Shown here: positions 55,214-64,000 of the stretch, piece by piece
How positions within the stretch are numbered: the first letter of the stretch is position 1
Layout of the letters: each line of letters begins with the position of its first letter
DNA from: Mytilisepta virgata
Lineage: Eukaryota > Mollusca > Bivalvia > Mytilida > Mytilidae
DNA: 64,000 nt
Assembly (NCBI GenBank): GCA_028015205.1
Contig: CM051510.1
Location: 30,442,580-30,506,579, forward strand
Reading direction: 5' to 3'
Notes under the pieces: model-generated
What the model was told of the DNA's origin: nothing
Seen by the model: only the letters and a program-made list of their open reading frames with translations
Databases searched by the model: none
Made by a program: the position numbers and the translations under genes

Positions 55214-56723
55214 TACTCTCTCAAAAAAGAAACGCAACATCAGATTATCTTTTTGAAATATTATTTTTCCGGACAAATAACCAATAAATATCAAAATATA
55301 TGTACACATGATCATAATTACACCTTCATAAAAAGTTTCCAGGTACAATCATTTAAATTCATCCACCCGTAAACGACTTTGGTCGCAATCTGGGACACCC
55401 TACGATTTACGCATTGCCAAAAACTGGGTCGACTTTCACGTGCAAATCATGGGTTATTTTTTAGCTCAGTCAGTCGGTATAAAAACCCGGTATTTCTTGT
55501 CATGAATGCATTCGTAAAATAAAATTCTGATGAGGTGACGCTATGCCAAGGTTAGACGCTGCTACCCGGAATATCGCTATCGGACGACTAGAGGCCGGAG
55601 AATCACAGAATGCTGTTGCTGTAACGTACAATGTTCATCGTAGCACAATTTCACGCCTTTGGGGACGCTACCTGCAGCTTGGTACTACGACAGATCGGCC
55701 ACGTTCAGGGCGCCCGCGTGTTACAACCAGGGCGCAAGATCGTTACATCAGACTTTTCCATCTGCGGAATAGGACTATTGCTGCAACAGAAACAGCTGTA
55801 AACGTCCCTGGGTTGCGCCGTATATCAGCACAGACAGTACGCAATCGGTTACGTTCTCATGGATTGAGGGCAAGAAGACCTTACTTTGGAGCAACACTGA
55901 GACGCCAACACCGCCGAGATGGTGTACTACAGTTCGTGCATGGAATTTACAGAACTGGAGAAGAGTATGGTTCAGCGATGAGTCACGTTTTCAACTGGAA
56001 AAGCGAGATGGTCGCATACGTGTGTATAGGCGCCGAAACGAACGTTTTGCGCAAAACTGTGTTGTGGAGAGAGACAATTTTGGCGGAGGCAGTGTTATGA
56101 TGTGGGCCGCTATTTCTTATGCCAGAAACACACAGCTGATACATATCCAAGGCAATCTGAACGCTGTTATGTATAGAGACGAAATTTTACGACCTCATTT
56201 ATTGCCCGTAATTGACATTCGGAGAGAAATTTTTCAGCACGACAATGCCCGACCACATACAGCACGTGTAACAGTAGACTTTTTAGAACAACAGAATGTC
56301 AATGTGATCCGTTGGCCGTCACGATCACCCGATCTTAATCCAATTGAACATTTGTGGGATGAAGTGGATCGGCGCGTGCGCCAACAACCACCACCGCAAA
56401 ATCTGCAACAATTACAGCAGGCACTTCAGTTTGAGTGGCAAAGGATACCGCGTGTTCGAACTCAGCGTTTAATTCAATCTATGCCAAGAAGAGTCGGGGC
56501 TGTGTTACAAGCAAATGTTGGACATACCAGATATTGACAATTGATGAGTGATTTATTGACAATATGTGACAAACTGTGATATTCCAAGGTAAAAGAACTC
56601 ATGAACAAGAAGTGTGCCAATTTTTGCATTCCTGTGTAAATTATTTATATCATAAATTATGAAAATAATATATGAAGTAAATTTCCTATTTTCTGTATGT
56701 TGCGTTTCTTTTTTGAGAGAGTA
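55214..56723 (+). mobile_element. Tc1-like transposon, complete, nested
   Basis: A 1.5-kb element with 27-bp exact terminal inverted repeats TACTCTCTCAAAAAAGAAAC plus GCAACAT, flanked by TA duplications (55212-55213, 56724-56725). It contains one transposase gene with a frameshift. It lies inside the CACGGTG element, so it is the younger of the two. Confidence 0.93.
55543..56537 (+). pseudogene. Tc1-like DD34E transposase, one frameshift
   Basis: Cut-and-paste transposase. The N-terminal helix-turn-helix domains read NAVAVTYNVHRSTISRLWGR, the GRPR hook SGRPRVTT, then ISAQTVRNRLRSHGLRARRP. A one-base loss near 55905-55925 moves the frame; on the new frame follow VWFSDESRF (D at 55977-55979), GGGSVMMWAAI, QHDNARPHTA (D at 56241-56243) and SPDLNPIEHLWDE (E at 56346-56348). 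The second Asp and the Glu are separated by 34 residues, the Tc1 spacing. Total about 331 codons, the usual length. ATG 55543 is the only reasonable start. With otherwise complete motifs and perfect ends the copy is young but not autonomous. Confidence 0.92.
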
Positions 56724-57415
56724 TATTTACTCCTCCCGTGTTGTTCAACACTTCTTTCTTTATACATTAATCACACAATAATACACTTTATTAATCCACA
56801 CAAAAATGTGTGGGATTCTATCAGTATCTCGTCCTTATAGCAGGTAGCATTCTAGTCCAAATAATTATGACGTCTAGGAAGGCAAATCTAAATTTTTGCT
56901 TTTTACCCAGGTAAAACAATAAAAAACACGATAAGTCCTGTGCTCAATAAACCCCAACAGTTCGGTGCCAAAAACCCCTCGTTTTTTGGAAACCCGATTA
57001 GTCCGCTGCCAAAGAATTTTGAAAAAGCTTTGATATGTGATATTTTAAGTCTTTAAATGCACATAAGTGGTTCTAATATGTATTTTGCATAAAATTAAGG
57101 AGCCCAAAAAGTCCACATTCTAATATACTGCGTATCTGAACGGAAACCACACCATCAGCAACAGTGTTCGGCTGGTTGTCCTGTTTAGTGTGGAGCTCTT
57201 TGAAAAAACCATGAGTTGTACCGAAGAAAATGAAAAATTTCGCAAACTTAGATCATCGGTGCCTTCCGTGATCATATAAAAATAAACACTTAGGACTTCT
57301 TTTCGTTTATTTGGTTCATTTATGTGACACAATGTCTGGAAACAAAGCACGATAAGTCCGTTGCCGAACCCGAAAAAAACCCGATAAGTCCGTTACCATT
57401 CTACACCGTGGAAAA

Positions 57416-57690
57416 GGTAGTTTCCTCCCGAAACCTCTGATTTAAGTACCTCACATTGACAATAATGATTTGATGTTGTCATCAGTTATGTGACATGTTT
57501 TGTATCGTTTCCATTCATGCTATATTATTATTATTATTATTATTAGGATTTGTGTTAGAATTTTCTATGAATCCATAATTTGCATTTTTTCTCCCAAAAA
57601 CTAAGTTGCATGCATAATATTATCACATTAATGATTTTTCATTAATTATCCAAATATGATACATGTACAAGATATTCATTGTTCATCAGA
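57416..57690 (+). repeat. Tandem repeat as at 44990, right part, with (TTA)n
   Basis: Collinear with 46056-46330 (GGTAGTTTCCTCCCGAAACC, TTGATGTTGTCATCAGTTATG). Contains a (TTA)7 microsatellite at about 57525-57545. Confidence 0.78.
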
Positions 57691-60600
57691 GTGCATAACT
57701 GGCCCTTGCAGCCACGTTTTTGAATTTCGGATCGGCACCAAAAAACATCCATTTTATTAAGGACCATTATCTGATCATTCAGACATAATATTACTTCCAT
57801 CTGTCAAACGGTTTCTGACTAGAAGATGTTAATATGTATTTCCAATAGTAGCCTATGTTAAATGTGTCCCGCAATGGAGGCCATCTTGGATTCCAGATCG
57901 ACACAAAAACATAAACTTTGTAGAGGATCATGAGATGATCATTCCTACAATATTATGGAAGGGAATTACCGCCATAATGATAACGATATATTCTTGTTGT
58001 ATTATTCATATTCTTATTCCTATTATTGTAATTTTCAGCTGTATTATGATAAATCTTATTTTCTAATTTCATAAACATCTAATTTCTATTTTATATTATT
58101 AAATTTCTAAATTGTTACAGGCCGATTATTAATTTTTTATTGTAACTTTTCTACTTTCATGCCTAAATTTTTTAATTTTATTTTCCAAAATTGTACCTGT
58201 AAACTTTACACCTTCAAGCTTGTCAAACTCCTGAAATGATAAAAATCAAATATCCCGTTTCCATAAAAATACATGAATAAGATCTTAGAACTTAGACGAA
58301 TAGCAATCAGCATATTGGAATTTAGAACTTAGAACTTAGAACTTAGACGAATGCGAGTTAGCATAATTTAATGTCACATTATGACGATCAGTGGCGCTGT
58401 CGTCTGATGAATCTCCCCCATCACGTGACCTTGTTTACGTAGAACGATATATGAGGGTCCTAAAGAGGGGGTATGAGAAAGGACAACGTGAAATAAAACA
58501 TCTTCGCTGAAACCTAATCACGAATAATAAGCAACGTTCTGAGGAAAAGAAAGGGGACATATACATTGTTTTAGATAATATTCACTTCTTAATTACACTG
58601 AATAATGATGGTACTAAATATTGATATAATTTACATATGTATTTCTAAAATTAACGTATATCAAAATTTTCCGTATCTTCAATACCGTAACACGTAAAAT
58701 AAGGAATCACGGCCAATAAAAAGAACTGGAAACGCAAAAAGACCGAAAACACGAGAAATAAAATGGGGAAAACGCAGCACGATAAATAAAAAAGTTCAAA
58801 CACGCTGTACGTTACCTCCCTCATAACTGGTGCGCTGCGGTTGACTGTTTATACAAGGTAAGTTTTAAAAGAAATATTGGATGGACACTGGTGGATTTAG
58901 AGTAGAGGAAAGGCCCGCCCCTTTTAAGCCGAGACCATATATAAAATTATGTATAAAAGTCACATTAAATTATCCCGGGTCTCCTGTTGTCTTCGGGGTC
59001 TGTATACGATATTAACTGTGGGCAGGCCTACTCACAATAACTATCGTATTTTACAGGCCCTACGCTTTTTCACTAAAAATTGTCAGATGCCGTGTCCCAA
59101 CGTTTCGAAAACCTAGATCTGACACTGATCACAGGGGCTCGTACCAATATAGTCTTTCGATCGCCAATCATTACTGGTTGATACTGGGGAAAGGGGAGGG
59201 GGCTCTCCATAAAACTTTTCATATTGAATCCTTGAAGTCCTCAATTGGTCCAGGGCGAAGCCGTTTTGGATATCCAAGATGTGAAGCCCCCGGAATTTCC
59301 TGGATTTTCTGAGATAAATTTTGACAAAAAAAAATGGGTGTGGGGGGGGGATATGCCGCTTTGTTCGTCCGTCTGTCTGTCTGTCCCATTTCCAGATGAT
59401 TATTCAAGTTTCCTTTGACCAATCCTTCTGATATTTGAACACAATGTTACTTATAAAAAACACAGGTCAATTTCTGTTATAAAAATGCTATGAGAAAACA
59501 GGGGTGAGGTTTAAATTTTGGGATCCTTGCTCCTCCCATAATAGAACTTGACCTGTATTTTAATATAAGCCAGTAACGTTGTGTTCAAATATCAGAATGA
59601 TTGGTTAAAGGAAACTTGAGTAATCATCTGGAAACGATTTGCTTTGGGTCAGACAGACAGACGGACGAACAAAGCGGCATATACACCCACCCCACCCCCA
59701 ATTTTTTGTCAGGGGGCATAAAACTTTTATTTTTATGCTAAAATTTATCTCAGAAAATCCAGGAAATTCCGGGGGCTTCACATCACCCACTGAGGACTTC
59801 AAGGATTCAATATGAAAAGTTTTATGAAAAGCCTCCCCCTTCCCTCGTATCAACCAGTAATGATTGGTGATCGAAAGACTATATTGATACGAGCCCTGTG
59901 ATCAGTGTCGGATCCGGGTCACGGCATCTGACAATTCTTTAGTGAAAAAGCATAGGGCCTGTAAAATACGATAGTTATTGTGAGTAGGCCTACCCACAAT
60001 AAATATCGTATACAGGCCCCGAAGACAACAGGAGACCCGGGATAATTTTATGGGACTTTTATACATAATATATGGTCTCGGCTAAAAAGGGGCGGGCCCT
60101 TCCACTTCTCTAAATCCACCAGTGTCCATCCAATATTTCTTTTAAAACTTACTGGGTAAACAGTGAACCACAGCCGTAAATCTGACGGCCCCAGAGTTAT
60201 GAGGGAGGTAACGTACAGCGTGTTTATCGTGCTGCGTTTTCCCCATTTCATTTCTCGTGTTTTCGATCTTTGGGCGTTTCCAGTTCTTTTTATTGCCCGC
60301 GATTCGTTATTTTACGTGTTACGGTATTGAAGATACGGGAAATTCTGATATAGGCTAATCAGTTCCATCAATATTCAATTTAATAAAGAAGTGAATATTA
60401 AAAAAAAAAATTGTATATGTCCGTTTTCTTTTCCTTAGAACGTTGCTTATTATTCGTGATTCGATTTCAGCGAAAATGTTTTTATTTCACGTTGTTCGTT
60501 CTCATACCCCCTCTTTAAGACCCTCAGCTATCGTTCTAGTTGTCGTAAACAAGGTCACATGATGAGGGAGATTCATTGTACAGACGACAGCGCCACTGAT

Positions 60601-61330
60601 CGTCATAATGTGACATTAAATTATGCCAACTCAATTATGCTAACTCGCATTCGTCTAAATTCCAATTCGTAAGTTCTAAATTCCAATATGCTGATTGCTA
60701 TTCGTCTAAGTTCTAAGTTCTAAATTCTAATTCGTGTATTTTTTATGGAAACGGGATATTTGATCTTTTTCATTTCAGGATTTGACAAGCTTGAGGTTGT
60801 AAAGTTTAAAAGTATAATTTTGGAAAATAAAATTTAAAAATTTATGCATGAAAGTAGAAAAGTTACAATAAAAAATTAATAATCGGCCTGTAACAATTTA
60901 GAAATTTAATAATATAAAATAGAAATTAGATGTTTATGAAATTAGAAAATAAGATTTATCATAATACAGCTGACAATTACAATAATAGGAATAAGAATAG
61001 TAATAATACAACAAGAATATATCGTTATCATTATGGCGGTAATTCCCTTCCATACAATATAACAATTCAATTGCTTTTGTAGTTTCAGAGAAGATTTTTT
61101 TTTTAAATTTCAGCCAATCAGAGTGCAGCCAAGATGAATTTTGGATCAGAATCAAAAGCATGAACTGTGTACATGACCATCCAATGAACATCCCCACCAA
61201 GTTTAGTGTCAATTGGCCAGTGGATTTAGGAGAAGAAGATTGAAATGTGAAAAGTTAACGGATGGACGGACGACGGACACCAAGTGATGGCAATAGCTCA
61301 CATGGTCTTTTAGGCCAGGTGAGCTAAAAA
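57691..61330 (+). mobile_element. Interspersed family, copy h, split by a palindrome
   Basis: Left part 57691-57955 has core-unit wording (GGATCGGCACCAAAAAAC, GAGGCCATCTTGGATTCCAG). Right part 61061-61330 has CCAATCAGAGTGCAGCCAAG and ends GACGGACGACGGACACCAAG ... GGCCAGGTGAGCTAAAA, the family 3' end. The 5' hairpin end is not seen. A second level of nesting is given next. Confidence 0.68.
57956..61052. mobile_element. 3.1-kb foldback (near-palindromic) element
   Basis: Two arms of about 1.5 kb (57956-59470 and 59548-61052) are inverse copies of each other with scattered differences, around a 77-bp centre. Ends are TGGAAGGGAATTACCGCC. TACAATAT flanks both sides (57946-57953, 61053-61060), extendable to 10 bp with one mismatch. 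Internal features mirrored in both arms include TTCTAAGTTCTAA iterations, TCCGTCTGTCTGTCTGTCCC and a GC-rich AGGGGCGGGCC-type block. No transposase. Very long inverted ends and an 8-10 bp duplication fit foldback or Mutator-type elements. Confidence 0.85.
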
Positions 61331-62731
61331 AGAATAACAACCTACAATGGAGCGTAAAAAACAGAGCAATAACAACGAAAATGCCACAAAGTTATTAAGT
61401 AAAAACATGTGTTGATCAATGCAACTTCATAATCTAAGTGGATAAAAGCCAGCAAAGTTGTCAAATGTCAAGTTAAGAAAGGTACATTTTGTAAGAGGTA
61501 ATAGTGATACATGTAAAAACTTTGGTCTGATCAATCATGAAGACGACATAACATACTTGCAGACGTGCAAAGACAGAACATAATCCTAGCCGTCTGAGAA
61601 GTTTCCGAGACAGTTGTTTCATTCTCTTGAGATTCTCGTATATATCGCATTCATGAGAGTATCAAATCGACGCAGGGATTTAGACGCAAAAGATTATCGT
61701 TAAGATACTATTTGGAATGTAAATGGGGAATTAATACATGTCAATCAATAGGAGATTAGTTAAAACCTTTGTTAAAGTTGTTATTTTTTTGTATGTAGAA
61801 GTCTGAATATAACATAGAAGAGGTTATACCAATGGTCACTTATTTCAAGCTATAGATTGTACTTAATAAAGTTAAAACACGTATAAAGAAATGTACATTA
61901 AAAAAATGAAATATACGAGTTTATTTCACTACCCAAATCGAAAAACAGTTTGTTGATTCCTCCTACATTTATACTTTTATTATTAGAATGCTGTTTAAGA
62001 ATACAAAGTACCCATTCGGTTTCTATGTTAATCTCCATATGGGGGTACCAAGATATTAAAGAACATTTCATAAAAATAATTATTAATTTCTTGAAAAATA
62101 ACAGCACCTCAATTAAGTGGAAATGTATCCAATTAATTTAATGCAACGAAAAGGGTACGTTCCCATGGCTTTTCATACCGACAAATGAGACTCAAAAAGG
62201 GGTATAAATCGGGGGGTACCCACTTAAATCATTGAAATTGTTTTATCTCATATGTTTCAAAGGGAGAACAACTGCCGTTTAAAATTATTTATTATTTAAT
62301 TTAATATTGACCAATGGGCAGCGAGTCTCACATTCATTTCACCGCTAAATGTTCCCTTCACAAGATGTCTGCGCCCAGTATTTTATGAATTGGTACATTG
62401 TATCCTTAAGCTAAGCAATAAAATCTCAACAAAGTACAATTTTTTAAACAATTAGAGCGTTTTCAAAATCAACAGTCACAAATAATGAATAATGTCATTT
62501 CATACAACGAAATGAGCTCAAATATCAGACTACAATTTATTCTGCAAATAACACTTACCAATTCATTACTCTTTTTTGTGCTTTGTTCCAGTTTGGATAT
62601 CGAAAAATGTGCCCAGTGGTAATTAAATATTAAAAGCCATTTCTTGTTTATAAAAAAAAGCGTAAAACATAAACTATTTAAGGAAAACAATAAAGCAATT
62701 AAAAGAAAAACAAACAAAACACGAAAAAAAC
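61331..62731. other. No gene seen (possible intron in part)
   Basis: AT-rich. If the minus-strand exons at 62732-63620 are real, the next exon or intron of that gene lies here but I cannot identify it. Reading on from 62732 without splicing gives a hydrophobic stretch (RVLFVFLLIALLFSL) that could be a membrane segment or translated T-rich intron. Confidence 0.4.
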
Positions 62732-62866
62732 CTGTCTCATCTTGGCTGATGTCTTCTTTCCTGCTAGTGCTATATATTGTAGGTTGTTTTAACTTCACCT
62801 CAGCAATTGTGTTTCTTATGGGACTGCTTGACTGTGTAAAAACCTCATATACTACTTTGTTTTCCT
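62732..62866 (-). CDS. Internal exon of an unidentified host gene
   Basis: Acceptor TTATTTTTCAG before 62866 and donor GACAG|GTTTTT after 62732. Encodes ENKVVYEVFTQSSSPIRNTI, AEVKLKQPTIYSTSRKEDIS and QDETG. Joined to the exon ending at 63298 the split codon is G|AG (Glu) and the frame continues without a stop. No family recognised. If the donor is not used, a hydrophobic segment follows. Confidence 0.5.
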
Positions 62867-63297
62867 CTGAAAAATAAAAGGCAAATGGATAATTTGATTG
62901 TTCGAATTTTTTATTTGTATTAACAAAAATCAATTTAAAAAAAATCACTTCCAGTTTGTAAGACGAAAGGAAATTTATATAAAAAATAAAGACAGAATTT
63001 GACGTCCAAAGGCCTTTTCGAAAATCCATTCAAATTAATGAAATAAGCTCAAAATAAATACATAATGTTTTGATTCTAATTTTGATCCACAAGATGTCGA
63101 TTTACGACTCGTCAGTGAACCTGAAGCAAACCAAAGAAAACCAAACAATTATCCAAAACGTCTACGTTTCTACCATTTATCTGTTAAATTTTGTGAATAG
63201 AATATACTGATCTTATACCTAAATATTTTCTCTCTCCGTCTGATATTTCGTTTTCTGAATATTGGTAACTACTCCTTTTATTATACTAAATAATTAC
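62867..63297 (-). other. Intron between the two minus-strand exons
   Basis: Starts GTAATT (63297) and ends TTTTCAG (62867), AT-rich, 431 bp. It contains one diverged copy of the GATGTCGATTTACGACTCGTC short repeat near 63095. Confidence 0.45.
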
Positions 63298-63620
63298 CTT
63301 CAGTAAGAGGAGTTTTGACAGTTATTTCTATCTTTATTGTTCCAGCCTTATTTGTATCCACTTCTCCAGCTTTTAATAATCGCAGGGTTAAGTTTCTAAG
63401 CGCAGAGTGAAGTTTTTCTGGGCTTTTGAAAACATCAGGGTGAGCGCTCAATTCTAGTTGTATGCATCTATTCTCAACTGATTGTATGTAAATATTTCTA
63501 GGGTCATCATTTGTGTTAGGTTCTACTTCAGATGTCGATGTCAGATTTTGTAGTGCCCTTTCCTCATTCCAGTAATCAGATGTAACTGTGGATACCATAT
63601 CTATCTTTCTGTCTTCTTTT
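63298..63620 (-). CDS. Exon of an unidentified host gene
   Basis: Open frame from a T-rich acceptor region near 63620-63640 to a donor ACTGAAG|GTAATT at 63298. Contains SDYWNEERALQNLTSTSEVE, ENRCIQLELSAHPDVFKSPE and LHSALRNLTLRLLKAGEVDT, with two NLT glycosylation sequons, then IKIEITVKTPLTE. It looks like part of an extracellular or secreted domain, but I cannot name it. The exact 5' edge is uncertain; ATG 63598 is internal to the open frame and need not be a start. Confidence 0.55.
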
Positions 63621-63861
63621 TGGATATTAAAAAAAGAAATACCATATTTGTCATTATTAATTATTAATTACAATAATACCATGTTATCAAACATTTTCGT
63701 TCTTTAAAATCTAGAGGATACCCTATTACTGATGAGCTTATCTGTTTATCCTCTTATCGAAAAGATTGCTCATATGTTGAGCCGCTAATAATTTTCTAAT
63801 CACTAATTTCATCATAAATTTTCAAAAAATGTACGGTTTAAAAAGTTTTTTTTAACAAACT
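63621..63861. other. No gene seen
   Basis: AT-rich, presumably intronic if the minus-strand gene extends to the right. Confidence 0.4.
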
Positions 63862-64000
63862 AGAGGTTATCAAGAGCCTGTATCGCTCACCTGATTTAAC
63901 TTTTTACCTTGAGCAGACCTATAAATTTAAGTTTTGCAGTCAATTTGGCTGGTTTTTCTATAGGACTCTATGTTAAACTAATTTCAGCTGTGGCAGTCAT
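63862..64000 (+). mobile_element. Interspersed family, copy i, cut by window edge
   Basis: CTAGAGGTTATCAAGAGCCT, then GTATCGCTCACCTG marks the family 5' end; GGACTCTATGTTAAACTAAT belongs to the first core unit. The rest lies outside. Confidence 0.7.

Larger units (their letters stand above)
54667..57410. mobile_element. Non-autonomous DNA transposon with CACGGTG termini and 5-bp target duplication
   Basis: Terminal inverted repeats of about 39 bp: CACGGTGTGGAATGGTAACG then GACTTATCGGGTTTTTTCGG at the left; the inverse at 57372-57410 differs by one base and one T. GAAAA flanks both sides (54662-54666, 57411-57415) and is single in the paralogous repeat at 46051-46055. Subterminal blocks repeat AACGGACTTATCG and CGGACTTTTTGTG several times in both orientations. 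Apart from the nested Tc1-like element it encodes no protein. Ends starting CAC with CACNNTG form and a 5-bp duplication are the Transib/RAG signature; Chapaev (4 bp) and CACTA (2-3 bp) elements also start CAC. Confidence 0.82.

Noticed and set aside
58856..60130. Host gene in the GC-richer centre of the palindrome
   Set aside because: Open frames are short, mirrored in both arms and without domains.
62469..63029. 186-codon minus-strand open frame as a single membrane protein
   Set aside because: Only 62732-62866 has splice signals and coding-like composition; the rest is translated T-rich DNA, though a membrane segment cannot be wholly excluded.

Overview
The window looks like nuclear DNA of a marine bivalve, most likely a mussel of the Mytilus type. 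It is AT-rich and gene-poor, with GT-AG introns, exons of a mollusc 'short-chain collagen C4-like' gene, Penelope-like, DIRS-like and I-type non-LTR retroelements, a tRNA-headed SINE, and dispersed repeats I know from mussels. There is no operon, CRISPR array, rRNA gene or intact tRNA gene. Nearly every recognisable coding region is a broken transposon gene. The only host-type coding pieces are isolated exons: a collagen-C4-like pseudogene near 7.1-9.1 kb, terminal exons on the minus strand near 30.0 and 35.8 kb, and two phase-compatible minus-strand exons at 62.7-63.6 kb. The species assignment is inference.

Layout. 0-5 kb: Penelope-like and DIRS-like reverse-transcriptase fragments and a 107-bp tandem repeat. 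7.1-9.1 kb: collagen-C4-like pseudogene. 10.1-15.3 kb: a 4.67-kb composite unit inserted in the RNase H end of a non-LTR retrotransposon. It has two 461-bp near-identical direct repeats at its ends and carries a Mutator-like DDE transposase and, convergently, a His-Me finger (HNH-like) endonuclease gene. 18-28 kb: second Penelope copy, tRNA-like SINE heads, hairpins, a hAT-like zinc-finger fragment, a bivalve interspersed repeat, and a split Neptune-like Penelope element. 30-37.6 kb: two host-type exons, inverted AT-rich arrays, a segmental duplication in which only one copy holds a SINE, and minisatellites. 38.3-40.1 kb: a decayed Helitron-like open reading frame with a ULP1-like protease. 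45-48 kb: two tandem arrays, one of exactly 166 bp period. 49.8-51.5 kb: a repeat split by another, followed by Penelope copy 3. 52.5-54.1 kb: remnant of an uncharacterised bivalve multicopy protein. 54.1-57.7 kb: tandem repeat, holding a CAC...GTG terminal-repeat element with a 5-bp target duplication, holding a Tc1-like element. 57.7-61.3 kb: an interspersed repeat split by a 3.1-kb near-palindrome.

The most interesting item is the 10.2-14.9 kb unit. Removing it together with one TA dinucleotide restores a continuous non-LTR reading frame, so it moved, or was built, as one piece. A Mutator-like transposase paired with a His-Me endonuclease between 461-bp direct repeats and a 2-bp duplication does not match any element structure I can name. 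Both genes now carry lesions, so this copy is probably dead. Second is the CAC/5-bp element, whose empty site is visible in a paralogous repeat inside the same window and whose end signature is that of Transib/RAG-type transposons.

The window is best read as layers of insertions. Several can be ordered in time from nesting and from filled and empty paralogous sites.
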